Source of the DNA: Opitutaceae bacterium
Lineage (GTDB): Bacteria > Verrucomicrobiota > Verrucomicrobiia > Opitutales > Opitutaceae
Reading direction: 5' to 3'
Length of the DNA: 64,000 bases
NCBI GenBank assembly: GCA_016794625.1
Contig: JAEUGY010000088.1
Span: 1 to 64,000, forward strand
Translations under genes and position numbers: made by a program
The notes under the pieces: model-generated
The model's database searches: none
What the model was told of the DNA's origin: nothing
The model's input: the letters and a program-made list of their open reading frames with translations, nothing else
Shown here: piece after piece, positions 9,686 through 17,428 of the stretch
How the letters are laid out: each line of letters opens with the position of its first letter
How positions within the stretch are numbered: the first letter of the stretch is position 1

Positions 9686-10765
9686 CTAACGAGCCGGTGC
9701 GGGCGCCGGCGGCCGGGCGGCGGCCAGGAGGTCGTTCCACGCGTAAAGGTGAAACACGCGGCCGTTGGACATCGCCACAAAGAGCCCGCCGGGGAACCCG
9801 GGCAACGCGACAGGGGTCACCTCACTGCCGTCGCTCTCAATCGTCGAGACGTCCACCCGCTTGAGCAGCGGGTGGGCGTGGGCATTGCCGGCCGCACCTT
9901 CCCGGGGGTAGAGGTTGAAGGAGTTGTCCTGTTGATTTGACACCACCAGGTAGCCGGTGCCCGCACCGGTGCGATAGACGGAGATGCCCTCGCGGTCTTC
10001 CGTGAATCCGTCGAGTCCAAACTCCGCCAGCTGTTCGTCGGCATCCTCGGCCGCCGGGTCCGCGTGGTACTTGCGGATGCCGTGGTTCTCGTCGGCATAA
10101 TAGACATAGCCCAATTCCTGATCGACCGCGATCGCCTCGATCTCCTTGCGCCCGCTCCAGTCGCCAAACGAGCGCACAAAGACGCCGCGGAGCACGCCCG
10201 TACCGTCATCCACCAGCCGATACTGATGCAGGTAGCCCTGCCGGGGTGACTGGTAGTCCGAGCGCGAGACGATCGCAAACAGCGCCCCGTCACCGGGACG
10301 GGAGTAGAGCGCGACGCCCATGCAGTCGCGGGCCAGCTCCCCTTGAAACACGGGAATGCCCCCACGGTCGACCGGCGCCAGATCGGGCAGGCGGTACACC
10401 CGGAGGCGGTGCGCGTAGCGTTCCGTGACCACCGCCACATCGGTCTTCACCCCGCCCAGCATCACCCCGTACGCAACATCGACATTGTTGGGCCGCACGA
10501 GACCGCGGACCACCTTGTCCGCCTTGATCTTGCCGTCCAGACCCCAGACGTAGAGCGCGCCGTCCGTGTCCTTGTCGGTGCCCAGAATCAGGCTCTCCGC
10601 CGGGTTTGTCGGATGGACCCAGATGGCCGGGTCGTCGGTGTCATGCCGCGTGGGCTCGGTGATGACGCGAGGTTTGACCGCGCCCGGCACCGGAGCGGTT
10701 TTTCCCGGTTTGCCGGCGAGAGGGGCGGCCAGTACCAGGAGGGAGGAAAGGAGGCGGAGATTCAT
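9686..10765 (-). CDS. Beta-propeller phytase (3-phytase family)
   Basis: A 359-residue exported protein of the beta-propeller phytase family, calcium-dependent enzymes that remove phosphate stepwise from phytate. The ATG at 10765 begins a signal peptide (MNLRLLSSLLVLAAPLAG); the frame upstream is not signal-like. Family motifs are clear: DTDDPAIWVHP with the following ILGTDKDTDGALYVWGLDGK strand pair, RPNNVDVAYG, AIAVDQELGYVYYADE and REGISVYRT. Acidic residues in these motifs are the expected calcium and phosphate ligands. It sits between a TonB-dependent receptor and a PhoD phosphatase on the same strand, an arrangement seen for these phytases in other Gram-negative bacteria. A hairpin after the receptor gene suggests the phytase and phosphatase may also have their own promoter within 10766-10869. 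Confidence 0.92.
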   Translation of the reverse strand: MNLRLLSSLLVLAAPLAGKPGKTAPVPGAVKPRVITEPTRHDTDDPAIWVHPTNPAESLILGTDKDTDGALYVWGLDGKIKADKVVRGLVRPNNVDVAYGVMLGGVKTDVAVVTERYAHRLRVYRLPDLAPVDRGGIPVFQGELARDCMGVALYSRPGDGALFAIVSRSDYQSPRQGYLHQYRLVDDGTGVLRGVFVRSFGDWSGRKEIEAIAVDQELGYVYYADENHGIRKYHADPAAEDADEQLAEFGLDGFTEDREGISVYRTGAGTGYLVVSNQQDNSFNLYPREGAAGNAHAHPLLKRVDVSTIESDGSEVTPVALPGFPGGLFVAMSNGRVFHLYAWNDLLAAARPPAPAPAR

Positions 10766-10815
10766 GAGAGAGAGGTGGGAGGGAGGAGGGAGGGAGCAGA
10801 GCATGATCCTTCCAC

Positions 10816-10833
10816 GTGACGCCCGCGCGTCAC
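10816..10833. repeat. 18-bp inverted repeat upstream of the phytase gene
   Basis: GTGACGC and GCGTCAC arms of 7 bp flank a 4-base loop, 51 bp upstream of the phytase start. It could be a regulator binding site or a small hairpin in the leader. I see no Pho box match around it. Confidence 0.3.
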
Positions 10834-10869
10834 CTGGATGACATAACGGTAAAGAGTACCGGGAGGGAG

Positions 10870-10903
10870 CCCGAAGCGCGCGGCATGCGCCACCCGCTTC
10901 GGG
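10870..10903 (-). terminator. Terminator-like hairpin after the TonB receptor gene
   Basis: Nine-base arms CCCGAAGCG and CGCTTCGGG with a 16-base loop begin 9 bp beyond the receptor stop codon. On the minus strand the following bases are pyrimidine-rich rather than a clean T run, so termination may be partial. It separates the receptor from the phytase gene. Confidence 0.5.
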
Positions 10904-10912
10904 CATTGCCGA

Positions 10913-13672
10913 TCAGAAGTTGACCTTCAGCCCGGCGTTGATCGACCAGCTGTAGAATTCAACTTTGCGTATACCCCCGGTCAGGTTGTAACGCGCTTCG
11001 TAGGGTTCCTTGGTCAAATTGAGCATTTCGGCATACAAGGTGACCCGCGAGTTGACCTTGTAGTTCGTGCTGAAGTCGAGCTGTGAATGATCCTGTACGT
11101 ACTGATCACCCGCCGTGCTGCCGCCAAGGAGACTCAGGTACCGGCTGCGATGATTGAGGGACAGCCGCGCGAAGAAACCATGCTTTTCGTAAGAGAGCGC
11201 GACGTTATAGAGCGTCTTGGACTGGTTGAGGAACGGCACCTTCTCGCCGCGACGTCCGCCACCGAGCGTCGATTCGCTGTCAATCAACGTGATGTTCGCA
11301 AAGAGGCCGAGTCCGTCGAACGGCGCAGGCAGCCCCGTGAATTGCTGCTGCCAGTCCGCCTCGACTCCGGTGACACTGGCCGAATCTCCATTGAGCGGGG
11401 TGGTCAGCGATCCGCCATTGACTCCGCCCCCCGCCACGACTTCCGAGTAAATGAAGTCGGAGATCTCTTTGTGGAAGAAGCCCACGGACATCACGCCGAG
11501 TGATTTCGGGTAGAACTCCAGCGACGTGTCGAAGTTCAAGGACCGATAGGGTTTGAGGTTCGGATTGCCGCGCGTGACATCATCATCCTCGGTCAATACA
11601 CTGCTCGAAGCATCGAGTGGCTTCGGTCGCGCCAAGGTGCTCGTGACGGAGGCCCGACCGATCAGACTCTTCGAGAAGGCGTAACGAGCCACGGCACCAG
11701 GCAACACGGTGGTGTAATCCCGGCTCGCCGACGTGCGGGCCAGGGAAGCCGCGCTGTTGTCGACCGCCCGCCAGCCCTGAGTCGAATAATCCGTGGATTC
11801 GGTTCGGATGCCGCCGATCAGCGTCAACCGGTCGATCGCCACTTCACCCATGGCATAGGCCGAGAGGATGTTCTCGTCCGAAGCGTAGTCGCCCACCGCG
11901 GCGTTCACCGCCGTGTCGTTGGCATTGAGACCAAACCGGCTGGGGTTCGCGGCGTAAAAGGCGCGGAACGCGGCCGGGTTGATGCTGGCGATGGTTGCGG
12001 CCGGCCCTCGCGGCGAGAAACGGGCGAAGTCAGCGAGAGTCAGCGTACCGGACGCCAGCGTGACCACGTCGCTCGAGACATCCACCGTGCGCGACTTCGC
12101 CCGGTACTTTCCGCCGAACTTCACGCTTCCGTCCCGGGCGCCAATCTTGAGTTCACGCTTGAAGTTCGCGGCCACGGTGAACTCGTCCTCGTCATTGAAT
12201 CCCTTGTCGAGGGCCCAGGAATTGAAGTTATAGGATGTGGCGGGCAGATTGACGCCCGTGCCCGCGAAGACCGGGTTTTCCGGATTGGACACATCATACG
12301 TCCAACTGGTGTTGCCGGTTCGAAACGAGGGCTGGAATCGGAAGGGATCGATCAGCTTGGCGATCGACCAGGCGGCGAGGTAGTCGACATGCCAGTCACC
12401 CCGATGGTGTTCTCCACCGGCCGAGATGGAATTCACTTTGTTGTCCTCATACCGATCCTTTAAATCGACCGCGATGCGACTGCCGCTCACCGTGCCCGTC
12501 GTGGCGCTGGTCGGTGTGGCCGTGGCGGACGTGCTGCGAAAGCGCGTGCGGAACCGGTTTTCATAATCAGAGAAGCGACTGTAGACTCCCCGCACGTAGT
12601 AGGTGTTGTCTGAGTCGGGACGGTAATCGAAGGAGAAACTCAATCCGGTGCGCCAGCGGATGATATTGTACTCTCGATGCTGCAGGTCGCCGCCCGGAAC
12701 GATGAAACCACCCTTGGCCACCCAGGGGTTGTCGTCCGCCTCGCGACCGTTGGAGCCGAACTGGCGCTTGGATGCGCTATAGGAGATCAGAAATCCCAGT
12801 TTTCCGTCCTGAAACTTGTCTCCATAGGTAACACTGTACTTGTAGCCCCATTTGTCCACCAGGTCACTGTATCCACCCTCGACCGAAGCACGGAGGATGC
12901 GATGATCAGAACTGAAGGCGGTCTGGGTCTTGATGTTGACACTGCCGCCGATGGCATCGCCATCCATGTCAGGCGTCACGGCCTTGACCACCTCGATCGA
13001 GTCGAGGATGTCGGTCGGAAACACGTCGAGGTTCACCTTGCGGCTGTCCTCTTGGGAGGCCGGAATGCTCACCCCGTTCAGCTGGGTGTTGTTCAGATCC
13101 GGATCCACACCTCGCACCGAAATGAAACGACCCTCACCCTGGTCACGCTCAAGGGACACGCCGGTGACGCGCTGCATGGATTCGGCGGCATTCTGGTCGG
13201 GGAAACGACCGGCCGCGTCGGAGGAGACAATGTTCCGCAGGTTGCCCGAGGCGCGCTGTTCGTTGAGTGCGCGGGCCTGGCCGGAGCGCTGGCCCTGCAC
13301 CTGGAAGGCCTCCAGCACGAGCACGTCCTCCCCGAGCTTCACCATCAGGGTGGACTCCACGCCCGCGGCGATTGTGACCGACACTTCCTTCGTCGGCAGC
13401 CCCAAGTACGAGACCGCCGCCGTGAAAACGCCGGGCGGCAGGCCCGCGAAGTAGTATTCGCCTTCCCGCGTGGTGGAGGCCTCGCGACCATTCTCCTTGA
13501 GGGTGACCAGGGCACCGCTGAGCGGGTCCCCCTTCGTATCCGTCACTCGCCCACCGAGCGATCCGGTGTCGGCTTGGGCGGAGGCAAACGGACTGAAAAC
13601 GATCAGGATGACAAGGGTAAACGCGCATCGACACAGGTCGGCCGCGGCTCGGGACAGAGTACAGATCTTCAT
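10913..13672 (-). CDS. TonB-dependent receptor, probably for phytate or inositol phosphates
   Basis: A 919-residue outer-membrane receptor. Residues 1-33 form a signal peptide. Residues 35-115 are a carboxypeptidase-regulatory-like beta-sandwich (GSLGGRVTDTKGDPLSGALV). A plug domain follows with SMQRVTGVSLERD, FISVRGVDPDLNNTQLNGV and SIEVVKAVTPDMDGDAIGGS, the signature of the large Xanthomonas/Caulobacter-type receptors. The rest alternates aromatic and polar residues typical of a 22-strand barrel and ends in GLKVNF, with the terminal Phe expected for outer-membrane insertion. It heads the phytase-PhoD group, so the likely ligand is phytate or a breakdown product, but the ligand cannot be read from the sequence. 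Confidence 0.93.
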   Translation of the reverse strand: MKICTLSRAAADLCRCAFTLVILIVFSPFASAQADTGSLGGRVTDTKGDPLSGALVTLKENGREASTTREGEYYFAGLPPGVFTAAVSYLGLPTKEVSVTIAAGVESTLMVKLGEDVLVLEAFQVQGQRSGQARALNEQRASGNLRNIVSSDAAGRFPDQNAAESMQRVTGVSLERDQGEGRFISVRGVDPDLNNTQLNGVSIPASQEDSRKVNLDVFPTDILDSIEVVKAVTPDMDGDAIGGSVNIKTQTAFSSDHRILRASVEGGYSDLVDKWGYKYSVTYGDKFQDGKLGFLISYSASKRQFGSNGREADDNPWVAKGGFIVPGGDLQHREYNIIRWRTGLSFSFDYRPDSDNTYYVRGVYSRFSDYENRFRTRFRSTSATATPTSATTGTVSGSRIAVDLKDRYEDNKVNSISAGGEHHRGDWHVDYLAAWSIAKLIDPFRFQPSFRTGNTSWTYDVSNPENPVFAGTGVNLPATSYNFNSWALDKGFNDEDEFTVAANFKRELKIGARDGSVKFGGKYRAKSRTVDVSSDVVTLASGTLTLADFARFSPRGPAATIASINPAAFRAFYAANPSRFGLNANDTAVNAAVGDYASDENILSAYAMGEVAIDRLTLIGGIRTESTDYSTQGWRAVDNSAASLARTSASRDYTTVLPGAVARYAFSKSLIGRASVTSTLARPKPLDASSSVLTEDDDVTRGNPNLKPYRSLNFDTSLEFYPKSLGVMSVGFFHKEISDFIYSEVVAGGGVNGGSLTTPLNGDSASVTGVEADWQQQFTGLPAPFDGLGLFANITLIDSESTLGGGRRGEKVPFLNQSKTLYNVALSYEKHGFFARLSLNHRSRYLSLLGGSTAGDQYVQDHSQLDFSTNYKVNSRVTLYAEMLNLTKEPYEARYNLTGGIRKVEFYSWSINAGLKVNF

Positions 13673-13724
13673 GGGGTTTTGTGGTTGGACTTAACTCTAA
13701 GAAAGCAGGGTAAAGGCAGGTGAG

Positions 13725-13755
13725 CGCGGTGTGCCGCGGGTCTCGGCACACCGCG
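13725..13755 (-). terminator. Terminator-like hairpin at the end of the inositol operon
   Basis: Perfect 11-bp arms (CGCGGTGTGCC and its complement) with a 9-base loop begin directly after the mmsA stop codon. There is no T run on the minus strand. It probably ends the inositol operon before the receptor gene. Confidence 0.6.
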
Positions 13756-15255
13756 TCACTTCCGCCAGATGTCGCCCTCGCCTTCGGCGAACCACCGCGA
13801 GGTGGTGACCTTGGGCTGGGTGTAGAACAAGACACCGGAGCGACCCTGCATGTGCAGGTCGCCAAAGAAGGACTCGTTCCAGCCGCTGAACGGAAACATG
13901 GCCATGGGGGCGGGCACACCGACATTCACGCCGATCATGCCAGCGCGGACGCGCTGCTTGAACTCGCGTGCGGCGCCGCCGCTGCGGGTGAATATGGCCG
14001 CACCGTTGCCGTAGCTGCTGCGATTGGCGGTCTCGATCGCCTCGTCGAGTCCACCCATGTGGAGCACATTGAGCACCGGTCCAAAGACTTCCTCCTGCGC
14101 CAGCTTCATCTCGGTGCGCACGTCCTCGACAATGGTCGCCCCGAGATAGAAGCCGTTCGGCGCCTCGGGCACCCGGACCCCGCGGCCGTCAGCCACCACG
14201 CGGGCGCCCGCGCGCTCGCCTTCATCCACGAGGCCGCGCACGCGCTCCCGGTGCGCCGCCGTGATGACCGCGCCCATGCCGGGCTGGGTCTCGACATCGG
14301 TGCGGCCGACCGTGAGCGACTGCGCCGCCTTGATCAGATCCGGCATGACCGCGCGCCCGCGGTCTCCCACGGTGAGCAGGCTGGAGCCGGCCATGCAGCG
14401 CTCACCGGCGCAGCCAAACGCGGCGTTCATGACCGCCTCGACCGTCTTACCGACGTCGGCATCCGGCATGACCACGATGTAGTTTTTTGCGCCGCCATTG
14501 GCCTGGACCCGTTTACCGTGGGTCGACGCCGTCAGGTGCACCGACCGCGCCACCGGTGTCGAGCCGACGAACGACACCGCTTTGACGAGCGGATGCGTCA
14601 ATAGCGCGTCGACCGCGTCCTTGCCGCCATGCACGAGGTTGAACACGCCCTTGGGCAACCCCGACTCCGCGAGAAGCTCGGCCAGGCGCTGCGCCGTCAA
14701 CGGCACGCGCTCGCTCGGCTTGAGCACGAACGTATTGCCGCACACGAGGGCGAGCGGAAACATCCAGAGCGGGATCATCGCAGGGAAGTTGAAAGGGGTA
14801 ATGCCGACGCACACTCCGAGCGGATGGCGGGCCAGCTCTCCATCAATGCCTCGCGCCATGTTCGGGAGCAGTTCTCCGGTGAGCAGCGTCGGCGCGGCAC
14901 ACGCCATCTCCACCACCTCAAAACCGCGGAAGAGGTCGCCCCGCGATTCCGCCAGGGTCTTGCCGTGCTCGCGGGAAATGAGTCGGGCGATTTCCTCGAA
15001 ATGCTGCTCCAGCTTTGCCCGGTACTTGAACATGACCCGCGCCCGTTCGCTCGGCGGGGTGTCCGCCCAGGCCGGAAACGCGGCGTGCGCGGCCCGCACC
15101 GCCTGGTCGACCTCGGCGGCACCCGCCAGGGGGACCTCGGCGATGACATCACCGGTCGAGGGATTGAACACAGACGAGGTCGGCAGTCCGGAGACCGTGG
15201 ACCATTCGCCGCCCAGGAAGTACGGGCAGCGGGGAAGGGAGGTGGGAGTCGACAT
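13756..15255 (-). CDS. mmsA: Methylmalonate/malonate-semialdehyde dehydrogenase (CoA-acylating)
   Basis: A 499-residue aldehyde dehydrogenase of the MmsA/IolA type, which turns malonate semialdehyde into acetyl-CoA and CO2 with NAD, the last step of inositol breakdown. The catalytic Cys is Cys287 in GCAGERCMAGSSLL, and the cofactor loop FVGSTPVARS and the QANGGAKNY segment with the general-base region are present. Length is normal for the family. It is the last gene of the inositol operon, 138 bp downstream of the transaldolase-like gene; that gap holds two small hairpins, so its expression may be partly separate. The start ATG at 15255 fits the usual N-terminus, although no strong Shine-Dalgarno sequence is seen. 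Confidence 0.93.
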   Translation of the reverse strand: MSTPTSLPRCPYFLGGEWSTVSGLPTSSVFNPSTGDVIAEVPLAGAAEVDQAVRAAHAAFPAWADTPPSERARVMFKYRAKLEQHFEEIARLISREHGKTLAESRGDLFRGFEVVEMACAAPTLLTGELLPNMARGIDGELARHPLGVCVGITPFNFPAMIPLWMFPLALVCGNTFVLKPSERVPLTAQRLAELLAESGLPKGVFNLVHGGKDAVDALLTHPLVKAVSFVGSTPVARSVHLTASTHGKRVQANGGAKNYIVVMPDADVGKTVEAVMNAAFGCAGERCMAGSSLLTVGDRGRAVMPDLIKAAQSLTVGRTDVETQPGMGAVITAAHRERVRGLVDEGERAGARVVADGRGVRVPEAPNGFYLGATIVEDVRTEMKLAQEEVFGPVLNVLHMGGLDEAIETANRSSYGNGAAIFTRSGGAAREFKQRVRAGMIGVNVGVPAPMAMFPFSGWNESFFGDLHMQGRSGVLFYTQPKVTTSRWFAEGEGDIWRK

Positions 15256-15300
15256 GGAGAAAGGAGCCTGGCGTGAGGCCGTGCGAACCGCAGTTGAGCT

Positions 15301-15369
15301 CGGATTCGATGGAATCCGCGGCTCGTTCGGTTCCGGAAGCGGTGGGAAAGGACGGGGCCTGAAGGCCCC
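15301..15369 (-). terminator. Two short hairpins between the transaldolase-like gene and mmsA
   Basis: GGGGCCT-GA-AGGCCCC (15354-15369) is a strong short hairpin followed on the minus strand by GTCCTTTCCC. CGGATTC-GATG-GAATCCG (15301-15318) is a second one nearer mmsA. Together they could attenuate transcription into mmsA; no operator like those at 20147 and 24710 is present here. Confidence 0.4.
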
Positions 15370-15393
15370 GGAAGGGAAAATGGGGGGGCGTGG

Positions 15394-16470
15394 TCAGCCG
15401 ACCATCGCCGTACGCACAAACAACAGCAGATCGGCGTATCCGCCGAGGAACTGCTGCAGGGTGTGCACGGTGGCGCCGTAGCGGAGAAACTCGGGTGGAC
15501 TCATGCCGTCGGCATCATGGGCGCGGACAAAGTCGGGAAACTTCGCGCGCAGCTCGGCGAGGATCGCATCGTCGACCGGCTGGTCGAGGGTGCGGGCCGG
15601 GGCGCGGGTGGACTCATTGAACTTGCGCCACCAGGTGTAGGGCACGGTCTGCAGCACCTCCGGTCCGATGATCTCGGCCCAGTGGCCCTCGTGGCGGTAG
15701 GCCGCGGCGAGCAGGGTCCCGGGCCGGCCGCTGGCTTGAAACAACCGATGCGCCTGTTTGAAGACCGCGATCCCGGCCCAATCCAGCAGGCCGGGTGTGG
15801 TCGGGATTTTCCGTTCCTCGGCCACGCGCTTGAGGTGGTCGTCGACGCGGCCGATCATCAGGGTGATGTACGGACGGATGGCATCGGCGTTGTGTCCCGC
15901 CGCACGCGCCCGTTTCAAGCCCCGCTCCAGCGCGGCCGACACCGCCAGGGCCTGTGGCACAGAAAAGCTGACCGTGGCGTTCACCCGGACGCCGTGGGCG
16001 GTCATCTCCTCCATCGCGGCAATGCCGACCTCGTTCGCGGGCGCTTTGATGGCGATGTTGGGAGCCAGCGCGGAAAGCTCGAGCGCCTGCGCCACCATGA
16101 GATCGCGGTTCGGAAAGTACTTCGGATTCACCTGCATCGAGAGATAACCCTTCGCGCCCCGGGTTTTCTCGTAGACGGGCAGGAGCTGCGCCGCCGAGGC
16201 GCGCCCGAGCTCGTGGATCAGCTTCCAGGCGAGGTCATCCTCGATGGCCGTCGGGTGCTCCGCCATCAACCGCTCAAGGATCGGCAGGCAGAGGTGTGGG
16301 TTGGCCTTCGCGGTCTGCGCGACAATCACCGGGTTCGAGGTTCCGCCGACGGCGCCGAGGCTCACCGCCTCGCCAAGTTCGGAGGGCACGCCGGAGTCGT
16401 TCCACCAATCGGCGCCGAGCGCGGTCATTTCGCGCATACGGGAAGGAGCTGCGGGCGGGGTCGTGGTCAT
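15394..16470 (-). CDS. Transaldolase-family protein of the inositol operon
   Basis: A 358-residue class I aldolase of the transaldolase family. The Schiff-base lysine is Lys142 in NIAIKAPANEVG, and the strand GVRVNATVSFSVPQAL and the N-terminal GGTSNPVIV match the conserved active-site segments of transaldolases, so the enzyme looks intact. The ATG at 16470 is chosen because the preceding frame is Arg-rich. It lies between iolE and mmsA, 31 bp after iolE. The usual kinase and aldolase of the pathway (IolC and IolJ) are not in this cluster. This protein might provide a carbon-carbon cleavage or transfer step in their place, or act on a sugar product. That role is inferred from position only. 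Confidence 0.82.
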   Translation of the reverse strand: MTTTPPAAPSRMREMTALGADWWNDSGVPSELGEAVSLGAVGGTSNPVIVAQTAKANPHLCLPILERLMAEHPTAIEDDLAWKLIHELGRASAAQLLPVYEKTRGAKGYLSMQVNPKYFPNRDLMVAQALELSALAPNIAIKAPANEVGIAAMEEMTAHGVRVNATVSFSVPQALAVSAALERGLKRARAAGHNADAIRPYITLMIGRVDDHLKRVAEERKIPTTPGLLDWAGIAVFKQAHRLFQASGRPGTLLAAAYRHEGHWAEIIGPEVLQTVPYTWWRKFNESTRAPARTLDQPVDDAILAELRAKFPDFVRAHDADGMSPPEFLRYGATVHTLQQFLGGYADLLLFVRTAMVG

Positions 16471-16501
16471 GAAAGGGGAAATAATGGGAACCTGGGGACG
16501 T

Positions 16502-17428
16502 CTAGACACCGGCCTGGGCCCGGACATAGGCCCGGGCGCGGCGCGCCTTGTCGAGGGCCGGCGCCTTCGCCGGGTCTTCCTCCGCCTCGGCGACGAGCCA
16601 GCCTTGATAACGGACGCCGGCGAGCACGGCAAAGAGAGCGGGAAAGTCCACGCAACCGTCGCCGGGAATCGTGAACACGCCGTTCACCACCGCCCGATGG
16701 AAGGACCAGCCTTCGCGGCGCACGTGGTCCGCCACCGCGGGACGGACACTCTTGAGGTGGACGTGGCCGATGCGGGCCGCATGCCGGCGCGCCACCGCGA
16801 CCGGATCGAGACCGGCGAAAGCAAGATGTCCCGGATCCAGCAGCAGCCGCAGTTTGAGCACTCCAGCCAGGAGCCGTTCCAGGTCGGCCTCGCCCTGAAT
16901 GACGGTGCCCATGTGGTGGTGATAAACAACCGTCAGCCCTTCTCCGGACGCGAGTTCGCAGAGGCGGGAGAGACCGGTCAGCAGGCGGGGCCACTCTTCC
17001 TCCGTCAGGCGCGGGGAGAGGCGGTCGCCAAAACCGAGCGGTGCCTCACGATCGCCATGAATGCAACGGGTGCATTCGGCCACGATCACGACCTGCGCGC
17101 CGAGGCTGCGCAGCAGCCGGGCGTGCGCGAGGAAATCGGCCTCCTCCCGCGCAAGAGCGCGCGAGGCGAGGTGGGTGCTGTGCCAGCCACTGACGAGGCG
17201 GAGTCCGTGGCGCCCGAGCGCCGCGCCCAACGCATCGGTGGTGCGCGGATAGGCATGGCCCAGCTCGGACCCGGCATAACCGCTCGCCGCCATGTCGCGC
17301 AGGATCGTGTCGAGCGGGAGGTCGCCGGCGAGTTCGGCGAAATCATCATTGCTCCAGATGATGGGATTGGCGCCGACCTGGCAGCCGGTCAGCACCACGG
17401 GAGGAGACGGGGAAACGGAGGCGGACAT
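16502..17428 (-). CDS. iolE: Inosose dehydratase (IolE-type)
   Basis: A 308-residue TIM-barrel protein of the xylose-isomerase-like family. IolE dehydrates 2-keto-myo-inositol to the diketone that IolD opens. Family motifs include GANPIIWSNDD near the N-terminus, YHHHMGTVIQ in the middle, LLLDPGHLAFAG and the late HLKS strand; their His, Glu and Asp residues are expected metal ligands. The ATG at 17428 overlaps the TGA of iolD by one base, so the two are translationally coupled. The longer upstream frame is Arg-rich and antisense-like. Its position inside iolD-iolE-mmsA order supports the assignment over other sugar isomerases. Confidence 0.9.
   Translation of the reverse strand: MSASVSPSPPVVLTGCQVGANPIIWSNDDFAELAGDLPLDTILRDMAASGYAGSELGHAYPRTTDALGAALGRHGLRLVSGWHSTHLASRALAREEADFLAHARLLRSLGAQVVIVAECTRCIHGDREAPLGFGDRLSPRLTEEEWPRLLTGLSRLCELASGEGLTVVYHHHMGTVIQGEADLERLLAGVLKLRLLLDPGHLAFAGLDPVAVARRHAARIGHVHLKSVRPAVADHVRREGWSFHRAVVNGVFTIPGDGCVDFPALFAVLAGVRYQGWLVAEAEEDPAKAPALDKARRARAYVRAQAGV

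Noticed and set aside
10816..10850. Possible Pho box upstream of the phytase gene
   Set aside because: TGTCATCC is present, but the second direct half-site at the required spacing is missing.
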